This document shows positions 1 through 6,208 of a stretch of DNA of 19,346 nucleotides, in pieces. The position numbers and the translations under genes are program-made. Position 1 is the first letter of the stretch. The number at the start of each line of letters is the position of its first letter. The stretch spans positions 8,284-27,629 of the forward strand of contig DLQN01000094.1 of assembly GCA_002477595.1 (NCBI GenBank), read 5' to 3'. The stretch comes from Roseivirga sp. UBA7431. Its GTDB lineage: Bacteria; Bacteroidota; Bacteroidia; Cytophagales; Cyclobacteriaceae. The notes beneath the pieces are model-generated. The model saw only the letters and a program-made list of their open reading frames with translations, was not told the origin of the DNA and made no database searches.

Positions 1-139
1 GATCAGTGCGTAGCACGGGGCTTTCGTATGGTCAGGAGGGAGGTGTTATTATTTGCTTTTGAGTACATCTGTAGCGACAAGTATAATTTCTTGGTGTAAC
101 GAGTTCATTTATCTGTTCGCTAGACGACATTTTTTCGTC

Positions 140-168
140 TTGAACACTCATAAGCGAAATTAATTTTG
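140..168 (+). promoter_or_regulatory. Candidate Bacteroidota-type promoter of the arsenosugar operon
   Basis: TAATTTTG at 161-168 fits the Bacteroidota -7 consensus TAnnTTTG exactly. A TTG at 140-142 lies 18 bases upstream, where the -33 element is expected. The predicted transcription start is near 175, about 28 bases before the first ATG at 203. This is a pattern match only; no transcription start is known. Confidence 0.5.
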
Positions 169-202
169 AGTTTGTAGGGTTAAGACTCTAAATTCCCATC
201 AA

Positions 203-883
203 ATGTCTTTTGGTAAAACCGCTGTACTATTTTTTTCTCGCACACTCAATGATGAGTATGGTGCGGGTTCGTTCGGATTGAATCGGAAAGGCTTTTCTAA
301 TCTTTATAAATTCTTCATTAATAAGGCGCTTAAGACTGTCGAAGAAACTGGTCTTCCATTGATTGAAGCTTATTCCAATCAACAGGTTGGCGATACTTTC
401 AGCGAGCGCTTAATGAGTTCATTAAAATCAGTTTCCGATAAAGGGTTTGAGCGCGTTATTATCATTGGTAATGATGCCCCTCAGTTAAGTGTTGGTGATA
501 TACTATCGGCTAAAACCGCTTTGGATGAAGGTCTAAATGTATTAGGAAAGGATAAAAGAGGTGGAGTTTACCTTATAGGACTTGATTTAAAAACATTCAA
601 TTCAGCACCTTTACGAGCAATTCAGTGGCACTCTTCTCATGTTTATCGCCAATTATCCGAAGTACTTGGTGATGTTTATGAGCTTTCGGAGATTTATGAT
701 ATAAATCGGATAGCAGACTTAAAGTCACTGTTGAATGTGCAGGGTACTTTAACCCTTGGGATCCGAAGGTTTCTTAAGTTTGTTATCACTTTTCAGCATA
801 AAGTTAGTCGCACGCACCTAATTATCAACTTCTTCATTTTTGAGGATCATCTCGATCGAGGGCCCCCTCATCCTGCCCTTTAA
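203..883 (+). CDS. DUF2064 / TIGR04282-type glycosyltransferase, arsenosugar-cluster type
   Basis: This 226-residue soluble protein resembles the DUF2064 (rSAM/selenodomain-associated transferase 1) family, which has a nucleotide-sugar transferase-like GT-A fold. The hydrophobic strand ending in IIIGNDAPQL (residues 86-95) corresponds to the family signature around the nucleotide-binding Asp. A GGVYLIGLD strand (about 119-127) follows. The C-terminus ends in a Pro-rich tail (RGPPHPAL), as I recall for Bacteroidota relatives. It is the first gene of a run with an AhpD-like protein, ArsS and ArsM, and this family is known to co-occur with arsenosugar genes. I infer a role in attaching or processing the sugar part of an arsenosugar; donor and acceptor cannot be read from the sequence. 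It is separated by 63 bases from the next gene, a gap that holds a hairpin. Confidence 0.72.
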   Translation: MSFGKTAVLFFSRTLNDEYGAGSFGLNRKGFSNLYKFFINKALKTVEETGLPLIEAYSNQQVGDTFSERLMSSLKSVSDKGFERVIIIGNDAPQLSVGDILSAKTALDEGLNVLGKDKRGGVYLIGLDLKTFNSAPLRAIQWHSSHVYRQLSEVLGDVYELSEIYDINRIADLKSLLNVQGTLTLGIRRFLKFVITFQHKVSRTHLIINFFIFEDHLDRGPPHPAL

Positions 884-896
884 TTAATCCTTAAAT

Positions 897-919
897 CTCA
901 ATGGCTGATGCGCATTGAG
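897..919 (+). other. Hairpin between the transferase and the AhpD-like gene
   Basis: CTCAATG (897-903) and CATTGAG (913-919) form a perfect 7-bp stem around a 9-base loop. A second pair of arms, GGATCA (843-848) and TGATCC (921-926), encloses it. There is no T-run behind it, so it is not a standard terminator. It could be an mRNA stability or processing site within the operon. It could also be chance. Confidence 0.3.
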
Positions 920-946
920 GTGATCCTACATTAAAAACAAATTACT

Positions 947-1282
947 ATGGCTAAGACTTATTATAATCCCGAGGACTTAAAAAAGTTCTCGAAGATTACT
1001 GAATTACAAGAAGAAATGGGTACCAAGTTTTTCGATTGGTACGGAAGTGTTTTTAAACCAGGAGCGTTGACTGCTCGTGAAAAAGCACTGATCGCCTTGG
1101 CGGTTTCTCATGCTGTTCAATGTCCATATTGCATAGATGCCTACACGGATTCTTGTATGAAAAAGGGCGCGGATGAAGAACAAATGATGGAGGCAGTACA
1201 TGTAGCCGCAGCCATCAAGGGAGGTGCAGTTTTAGTGCATGGTGTCCAAATGATGAATGAAATGGAAGATAAATTGATGTAA
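947..1282 (+). CDS. Arsenosugar biosynthesis-associated AhpD/carboxymuconolactone decarboxylase-like protein
   Basis: This 111-residue helical protein belongs to the AhpD/CMD peroxidase-like superfamily. The redox motif CPYC lies at residues 59-62 (C59, C62), preceded by the helix ALIALAVSHAV. Classical AhpD has a His four residues after the second Cys; here that position is Tyr66, and a third Cys follows at 70. That variant is what I recall for the arsenosugar-associated subgroup. The gene sits one base before arsS, so the two are almost certainly co-translated. A thiol-disulfide role in the ArsS/ArsM pathway, such as reducing or handling an arsenic-thiol intermediate, is inference. Its exact reaction is not established to my knowledge. 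Confidence 0.82.
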   Translation: MAKTYYNPEDLKKFSKITELQEEMGTKFFDWYGSVFKPGALTAREKALIALAVSHAVQCPYCIDAYTDSCMKKGADEEQMMEAVHVAAAIKGGAVLVHGVQMMNEMEDKLM

Positions 1283-1283
1283 A

Positions 1284-2342
1284 ATGGCACTTGCAACTCA
1301 AAGCCTTAAGAAAACAAAACACTGGCTCTCAACGCCCGAAAAGCAGATAGAAGTACTGACGGATCATGAGGGTATTGGAATTCCATCTTTCAAGGAAAAG
1401 ATTGGTGAGGCAGGAATAGATGTGCTTAAACCAGTAAGCATTGAAGTCTTTCAGATTAACGCGGGAAAGATGTGCAACCAGGTTTGCCAGCACTGCCATG
1501 TAGATGCTGGTCCTGACCGTAAAGAAATCATGACAAGGGAAACCATGCAGCTCTGCTTGAATGCCTTGAAAGACCCTCAAATTACTACGGTTGACTTAAC
1601 GGGAGGTGCGCCTGAAATGAATCCTGAGTTCAGATGGTTTGTAGAAGAGCTCTCAAAACTTGGGAAGCATATCATTGTGCGCTGTAACCTCACTATCATC
1701 TTGGCAAACCCTAAGTATAATGACTTACCAGAGTTTTTTAAGAAACACAAGATAAATGTGGTCTCTTCCCTTCCGTCTTTCACAGCCAGAAGAACAGATG
1801 CGCAACGAGGTGAAGGTGTTTTTGAAAAATCTATCAAGGCACTTCAAATGCTTAACGAAATTGGTTATGGAAAGGAAGATCCTGAACTTAAACTTGATCT
1901 GGTTTACAATCCATCAGGTGCCTATTTGCCAGACGACCAAGCCGTACTCCAGCAAGAGTTTGAGCGGAAACTGAAAGAGTCTTATGACATCACCTTTAAT
2001 GACCTGTACGCCATTACCAACTTACCTGTAAGTAGGTTTCTTGACTATCTGATTCGTTCCGGAAACTATGAGGAGTACATGGTTGAGTTGACCAATGCAT
2101 TCAATCCAATGGCTGCTTCTGGTGTAATGTGTCGAAGCATGGTCTCGGTCGGATGGGATGGATACTTATATGACTGTGACTTCAATCAAATGCTAGAATT
2201 GAAGTTGACGAATGGTGCACCAAATCACGTGAGTGATTTCGACTACCAAAAAATCATGAATAGAGAAATTATTATCAACCAACACTGTTTTGGCTGTACC
2301 GCAGGTGCCGGTTCAAGCTGTGGTGGTACAACTGCGAGTTAG
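1284..2342 (+). CDS. arsS: Arsenosugar biosynthesis radical SAM protein ArsS
   Basis: This is a 352-residue radical SAM enzyme. C64, C68 and C71 form the CxxxCxxC motif that binds the 4Fe-4S cluster, and LTGGAPEM (about residues 110-117) is the GGxP-type SAM-binding strand. The C-terminal third carries the DUF3641-type region: a Cys in GVMCRSM, a YDCDFNQM segment, and the Cys-rich tail CFGCTAGAGSSCGG. This architecture is characteristic of ArsS, which is thought to transfer the 5'-deoxyadenosyl group of SAM to dimethylarsenite on the way to arsenosugars. The gene lies 1 base after the AhpD-like gene and 6 bases before arsM. Length and order match arsenosugar operons known from bacteria. Confidence 0.9.
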   Translation: MALATQSLKKTKHWLSTPEKQIEVLTDHEGIGIPSFKEKIGEAGIDVLKPVSIEVFQINAGKMCNQVCQHCHVDAGPDRKEIMTRETMQLCLNALKDPQITTVDLTGGAPEMNPEFRWFVEELSKLGKHIIVRCNLTIILANPKYNDLPEFFKKHKINVVSSLPSFTARRTDAQRGEGVFEKSIKALQMLNEIGYGKEDPELKLDLVYNPSGAYLPDDQAVLQQEFERKLKESYDITFNDLYAITNLPVSRFLDYLIRSGNYEEYMVELTNAFNPMAASGVMCRSMVSVGWDGYLYDCDFNQMLELKLTNGAPNHVSDFDYQKIMNREIIINQHCFGCTAGAGSSCGGTTAS

Positions 2343-2348
2343 AAGAAT

Positions 2349-3320
2349 ATGGAAAGCTATTTAGAAACAACAAAAGATATATACAAGGCCGCAGCAGAAA
2401 CCCCAGATGTCGGTTTGTGTTGTACCACAACTCCTATTTGGGCATTTCCTGAATTAGAGATTCCGCAAATCATGCTCGATATGAATTATGGATGTGGTAG
2501 CACCGTTCACCCAAGGGATCTAATCAACTCACCTAAAGTACTTTATGTAGGAGTTGGTGGAGGAATGGAGTTACTTCAGTTTTCATATTTCAGTCGTCAA
2601 AAAGGTGGCGTGATCGGGGTGGATGTAGTAGACGAAATGCTTGATGCATGCAATAAGAACATGACCGAGGCAGCAGCTAAAAATGCTTGGTTCGATCCGT
2701 CATTTATTAATGTCAGAAAAGGTGATGCGCTGAATCTTCCGATAGAAAATGAGAGCATTGACGTGGCTGCACAGAATTGTCTGTTCAATATTTTCCATGA
2801 AGAAGATTTGAAAAAGGCTTTAGAGGAAATGTACAGGGTCTTGAAGCCTAGGGGTAGACTGGTATTGTCTGACCCAATTGCAGAACAGCCGATGCCTGAT
2901 TCGCTTAAGTTTGATGAGAGACTTCGAGGGCTATGCCTTAGCGGTGCTTTACCACTAGATGATTATATCAAAATGATAACCGATGTGGGTTTTGGTACAA
3001 TTGAGATTAGAGCCAAACGACCATACAGAATTTTAGATCCTAAAAGCTATGATACGCCTAGTCGGATATTCATTGAAAGCGTAGAGGTTGCGGCCATTAA
3101 AGACCCTATGCCAGAGGATGGTCCGTGTGTGTTTACTGGCCGTACAGCTATTTATACAGGCGATCAGGAATACTTTGATGATCATAAAGGGCATATTTTA
3201 TTACCGAATCAACCACTAGCAATTTGTGATAAGACTGCTGGAAATTTAGATGCGCTCAAGGATGAGGATATTTGGGTTTCTGGTAGCACTTACTTTTACG
3301 ATGGCGGAGGTTGTTGCTAA
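2349..3320 (+). CDS. arsM: Arsenosugar biosynthesis arsenite methyltransferase ArsM
   Basis: This 323-residue SAM-dependent methyltransferase has a class I Rossmann domain, with motif I VGVGGGMEL at about residues 67-75 followed by VIGVDVVDEML. Cys49, Cys144 and Cys196 are spaced 95 and 52 residues apart. That closely resembles the three As(III)-binding cysteines of characterised ArsM enzymes (spacings of about 102 and 50). A CC pair lies at residues 24-25 and the protein ends in GGGCC. The product would be mono- or dimethylated arsenic, the substrate for ArsS. It is the last gene before a good terminator. No arsR regulator or arsenite pump lies in the window, which favours an arsenosugar role over plain arsenic resistance. 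Confidence 0.88.
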   Translation: MESYLETTKDIYKAAAETPDVGLCCTTTPIWAFPELEIPQIMLDMNYGCGSTVHPRDLINSPKVLYVGVGGGMELLQFSYFSRQKGGVIGVDVVDEMLDACNKNMTEAAAKNAWFDPSFINVRKGDALNLPIENESIDVAAQNCLFNIFHEEDLKKALEEMYRVLKPRGRLVLSDPIAEQPMPDSLKFDERLRGLCLSGALPLDDYIKMITDVGFGTIEIRAKRPYRILDPKSYDTPSRIFIESVEVAAIKDPMPEDGPCVFTGRTAIYTGDQEYFDDHKGHILLPNQPLAICDKTAGNLDALKDEDIWVSGSTYFYDGGGCC

Positions 3321-3340
3321 TTCGCAATGCTGAGAAAATT

Positions 3341-3369
3341 AAAATGCTGGCTAGAGGTCGGCATTTTTT
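3341..3369 (+). terminator. Intrinsic terminator after arsM
   Basis: AAAATGCTGGC (3341-3351) pairs with GTCGGCATTTT (3357-3367), with two G-U wobbles and a 5-base loop, and runs into a T-tract ending at 3369. It starts 20 bases after the arsM stop. A weaker second hairpin, CTTTGTG (3380-3386) with CACAAAG (3402-3408), is followed by TTTTT at 3411-3415 and may act as a backup. Confidence 0.75.
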
Positions 3370-3442
3370 CATTTGCGACCTTTGTGCTAAATGTTGCTTG
3401 CCACAAAGCATTTTTATTAAACTCATGTTTCAACCTTAGATT

Positions 3443-3565
3443 ATGAAACAGATACGCACTCCAGAAGGCAATGATGATGGCAACGATGAAGGTAAATTAA
3501 GACGATGGGTCTCGAACCTTCAGCTAGAAAGTTGGCAATTAGAGTTGCTAATCACTCGATTTTCT
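3443..3565 (+). pseudogene. Probable displaced N-terminus of the following membrane protein
   Basis: This frame starts at ATG 3443. It encodes a charged, acidic leader followed by KLRRWVSNLQLESWQLELL, an amphipathic segment that looks like a genuine N-terminus and resembles the start I recall for a family of Bacteroidota membrane proteins. It is one frame away from the 3505-4899 reading frame. A net loss of one base, or of 7, somewhere around 3556-3563 would join ...ELLIT to IFLLAASVDQYAEF of the longer frame. This suggests one gene spanning 3443-4899 that is broken by a real mutation or by a sequencing error. Confidence 0.55.
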
Positions 3566-4899
3566 TATTGGCGGCTAGTGTTGATCAGTACGCAGAATTC
3601 AGTGCATCATTTCGGTTTAATAAACTTGTTGCGAGCTCAGCTTTAAATGTCATTTTTATAGGAGCCGGGCGATTCATTCTCAACACAATACCTTTAGCGC
3701 TCAACTTCTTTTTGATAAGCTTATTAGTCCACCTATTATTGAGAGGGTTCTGGATTGGTATTGTTGGCTTAAGTTCTGTTTCTAATACCATAGACATAGA
3801 GTCGCTTAAGCTTAAAGGGCCGTTTCGGAAGAGGATTCCTGAAAAAATACGAAACTTAGATGATTTAATCTTTTTCCTAGATCAGGTGTCAAGTGTAATT
3901 TTTGCATACACCTATCTGTTGGCCTTTTCTATCATTTCGGTAATGCTAGTGTCAGCATTTCTATTTTCATTACTAGGTGTAGGTACTTTCTTTCAGAACT
4001 CCGTAGATGGCAATCAAGGAGTGCTTATTTTACTGTCTGTTCTCAACTTGTTTTTGGTTCTTATTTTATCTGTGGGAGCTGTTATTTTCTTTTTAGATAC
4101 CATCTTGTTTAGTGCATTCAAGAAGTCAAAGTGGTTTTCAGTATTGTATTATCCGATATATCGATTTTTCAGTGTGATTTCACTTTCATTAATTTATAGA
4201 AGTATTTACTACCACCTGATCACTAATTATACAAAGAAGCAGATCATATCTGTGACGTTAGTCTTGGGTGCAACGCTCTTTGTGGCGTATCGAATAGACG
4301 CTTGGCAGACCTATCCTTATTACCCTGAGGTAATTGATGAGAATCAATACATTATGCAGAAAGGTCATTATGATGATGAGAGGAGGGAAGGATATATTTA
4401 TACAGGTAGTATTCCATCAAAATTCGTTAAGAATGATTTCCTAGAGTTGTTTCTTCGGTATTCACCAAACAGTAACGAGGTTTTAAGTGTGCTGTGCCCG
4501 GATTTCCGTGATTTGGAAAGAAACGTTTCGTTGACTAGAGCAATGAGCGCAGGAGCCAAGTCTGCTAAAGACAGTACTTTGACTCTAATGGAAATTTTAG
4601 GTACTGATGAGACGTATGAGGCCTTAGTTAAATCATCAGTGGGATGCCTGAGTAGTATTTATGAAGTTTATATTGATGGAGAGAAACGAGATGACCTTGA
4701 GTTTTTCTTTACAAGACATGATAATAAGGGAGAGCGAGGAGTAGAGACTGTAATTGACATTGCTGAACTTAAGCGTGGCAGACATCTCATCACCATCAAT
4801 AAACTTGATTTTAATGGAAACCCATTTCTTAGTGAAAAAATTACTGAGGATAAACTCGTTGCAGAGGGTCTCGTTAAAATCTCTTTTTGGAAAGAATAG
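3505..4899 (+). CDS. Multi-pass membrane protein of unknown function, likely N-terminally frameshifted
   Basis: I do not recognise a named function. The 464-residue reading frame has hydrophobic segments at about residues 47-90 (probably two passes), 130-160, 172-203, 220-240 and 247-264. A soluble C-terminal domain of about 200 residues follows, probably outside the membrane. A charged loop (KLKGPFRKRIPEK, 103-115) lies between the second and third passes. The residues encoded between ATG 3505 and about 3558 look like out-of-frame read-through rather than a natural start, and a better N-terminus lies in the frame that begins at 3443. Apart from that point the frame is intact, which favours a recent mutation or a sequence error over an old pseudogene. 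It stands alone between the ars terminator and a long non-coding stretch, so context gives no clue to its role. Confidence 0.6.
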   Translation: MGLEPSARKLAIRVANHSIFLLAASVDQYAEFSASFRFNKLVASSALNVIFIGAGRFILNTIPLALNFFLISLLVHLLLRGFWIGIVGLSSVSNTIDIESLKLKGPFRKRIPEKIRNLDDLIFFLDQVSSVIFAYTYLLAFSIISVMLVSAFLFSLLGVGTFFQNSVDGNQGVLILLSVLNLFLVLILSVGAVIFFLDTILFSAFKKSKWFSVLYYPIYRFFSVISLSLIYRSIYYHLITNYTKKQIISVTLVLGATLFVAYRIDAWQTYPYYPEVIDENQYIMQKGHYDDERREGYIYTGSIPSKFVKNDFLELFLRYSPNSNEVLSVLCPDFRDLERNVSLTRAMSAGAKSAKDSTLTLMEILGTDETYEALVKSSVGCLSSIYEVYIDGEKRDDLEFFFTRHDNKGERGVETVIDIAELKRGRHLITINKLDFNGNPFLSEKITEDKLVAEGLVKISFWKE

Positions 4900-5405
4900 T
4901 CTTACCGAATGAATAATTCGTAGTCTCTTTGCGCATTGTATTTTCGTCTGTTTCATTCCATAGTATTCGTGCGGCCCTCAAGAACCAAGCAGGAACATTG
5001 CATCAATAATAGTTTGAAAAATTGTTTCATATGAACGGAATCAATGCTTGATTTTGATAAGAAAATTGAAATCGATTGCCTAAATTTTCTATTGAATTGA
5101 ATTTTTTTTCATTTATTTTTTTCATTTCCTTCAACCTTAGATGAAGTAAATTTCAAACCCACTTCGTATTGGAAAAAGGCATGATTTATTTTTTAAACAA
5201 CCTCAATACGACCATCTAGAGCCATTATCATGGTAATTACAAAATGTCTGAAGATTGGTGTTTTCACCAAATATGATGGAGTTGTTAATTGAAAATAGTT
5301 CAAATAAATGTGGCCGTACAGTATGATAAACTAGATTGTTTTGTGTTTTTGTTTTAAACAATTAGAATAAAGCTTTAGTTTTATTGGAAACAATTCTAAC
5401 TAATT
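4900..5405. other. 506-base AT-rich intergenic region, leader of the rhodopsin gene
   Basis: No plausible gene or RNA gene is seen here. It contains a 6-bp hairpin, TTGGTG/CACCAA with a TTTT loop, at 5255-5270 without a following T-run. The ten-mer TTTTAAACAA occurs twice (5191-5200 and 5352-5361). The segment at 5369-5391 resembles the first 23 bases after the A of the rhodopsin start region (5409-5431), with 18 of 23 bases matching and AAAGCTTTA shared. No TAnnTTTG box is exact; TAGTTTTA at 5376-5383 is one base off. The length suggests a regulated promoter. Confidence 0.45.
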
Positions 5406-6155
5406 ATGAAAGCTTTATTACTAATTGAAACCGTTGGTCTTGATAAGATTATTAACGGTGACCCAGTAGCCATCACCTTTTTTATAGGGTATATGGCAAT
5501 GTTCGCTTCGGCTGTATTTTTCTTTATGGAAAGAAGCCAAGTAGATGGAAAGTGGAAACTATCTCTTCTTGTATCAGGATTAATCACAGGTATTGCTGCG
5601 GTTCATTACTTCTACATGAGAGATTTCTACCTAGCAACAGGCGAATCTCCAACTGCATTTAGATATGTCGATTGGACACTCACAGTGCCATTAATGTGTG
5701 TTGAGTTCTATTTACTTACAAAGCCATTTGGTGCAAAAGGGTCTACTTTATTCAAATTAATCGTTGCTTCAGCGTTTATGTTGGTTACTGGATTTATCGG
5801 AGAGACTTCTGGTATAGACAATAACATCATGTGGGGTGTACTTTCAACAGTTGGTTACCTATACATCGTATATGAAGTATTTGCTGGTGACATTGCCAAA
5901 TTGGCAAAGGGTTCTAACAGTGAGGCGCTTAACCGTGCAATGTTCTTGTTGAAAATCTTCATCACTTTAGGTTGGTCAATCTATCCTATCGGATACATGG
6001 TACTTCCAGGTAACTTACTTTCAGGTATGTTCGATGTAAGTAGCATTGATTTATTCTACAACATGGCAGATGCAATTAACAAAATTGGTTTTGGCCTTGT
6101 GATCTATTCTGTAGCTGTTAGCGAAACAGCTAAAGCAAGATTGGCTAAGTCTTAG
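5406..6155 (+). CDS. Proteorhodopsin-type light-driven proton pump, green-absorbing type
   Basis: This 249-residue, seven-helix microbial rhodopsin sits in the inner membrane, binds retinal and pumps protons outward in light. Numbering runs 8 behind the classic green proteorhodopsin. Asp89 is the proton acceptor (D97), Thr93 matches T101 and Glu100 is the proton donor (E108), giving the DTE pump motif. His67 matches H75, Arg86 matches R94, Asp222 matches D227, and Lys226 is the retinal Schiff-base lysine (K231). Met97 sits at the spectral tuning position 105; Leu or Met there gives green absorption, Gln blue. Gly144 aligns with Phe152 of green proteorhodopsin, Trp138 of bacteriorhodopsin and Gly156 of xanthorhodopsin, which would leave a side opening for a carotenoid antenna. 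It is followed by its own terminator and then by the genes for retinal synthesis. Confidence 0.95.
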   Translation: MKALLLIETVGLDKIINGDPVAITFFIGYMAMFASAVFFFMERSQVDGKWKLSLLVSGLITGIAAVHYFYMRDFYLATGESPTAFRYVDWTLTVPLMCVEFYLLTKPFGAKGSTLFKLIVASAFMLVTGFIGETSGIDNNIMWGVLSTVGYLYIVYEVFAGDIAKLAKGSNSEALNRAMFLLKIFITLGWSIYPIGYMVLPGNLLSGMFDVSSIDLFYNMADAINKIGFGLVIYSVAVSETAKARLAKS

Positions 6156-6172
6156 TCTAATTTTATCATAAG

Positions 6173-6198
6173 AGGGCTCATTTAATGAGCCCTTTTTT
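6173..6198 (+). terminator. Strong intrinsic terminator between rhodopsin and the retinal genes
   Basis: AGGGCTCAT (6173-6181) and ATGAGCCCT (6185-6193) form a perfect 9-bp stem with a TTA loop. The stem runs into a T-tract (6193-6198) and a further T-rich stretch. It begins 17 bases after the rhodopsin stop. An ATG at 6185 lies inside the stem and is unlikely to be used as a start. Confidence 0.88.
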
Positions 6199-6208
6199 AT
6201 TTTTTCTG

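Noticed and set aside
1..99. Open frame at the left edge ending DKYNFLV-stop, and another ending at 62, possibly the tail of an upstream gene.
   Set aside because: Both are short, neither resembles a family I know, and two frames are open at once, so neither can be supported as coding. The upstream gene may simply end before the window.
1577..1837. Antisense reading frame inside arsS (86 residues), and similar antisense frames at 1004-1201, 1329-1580 and 2597-2788.
   Set aside because: They lie entirely within well-identified genes, have no recognisable motifs and are best explained as shadows.
6185..6208. Earlier ATG for lycopene cyclase, adding MSPFLFFL.
   Set aside because: It lies in the right arm of the rhodopsin terminator, and the added residues precede the normal family start at the dinucleotide-binding fold.
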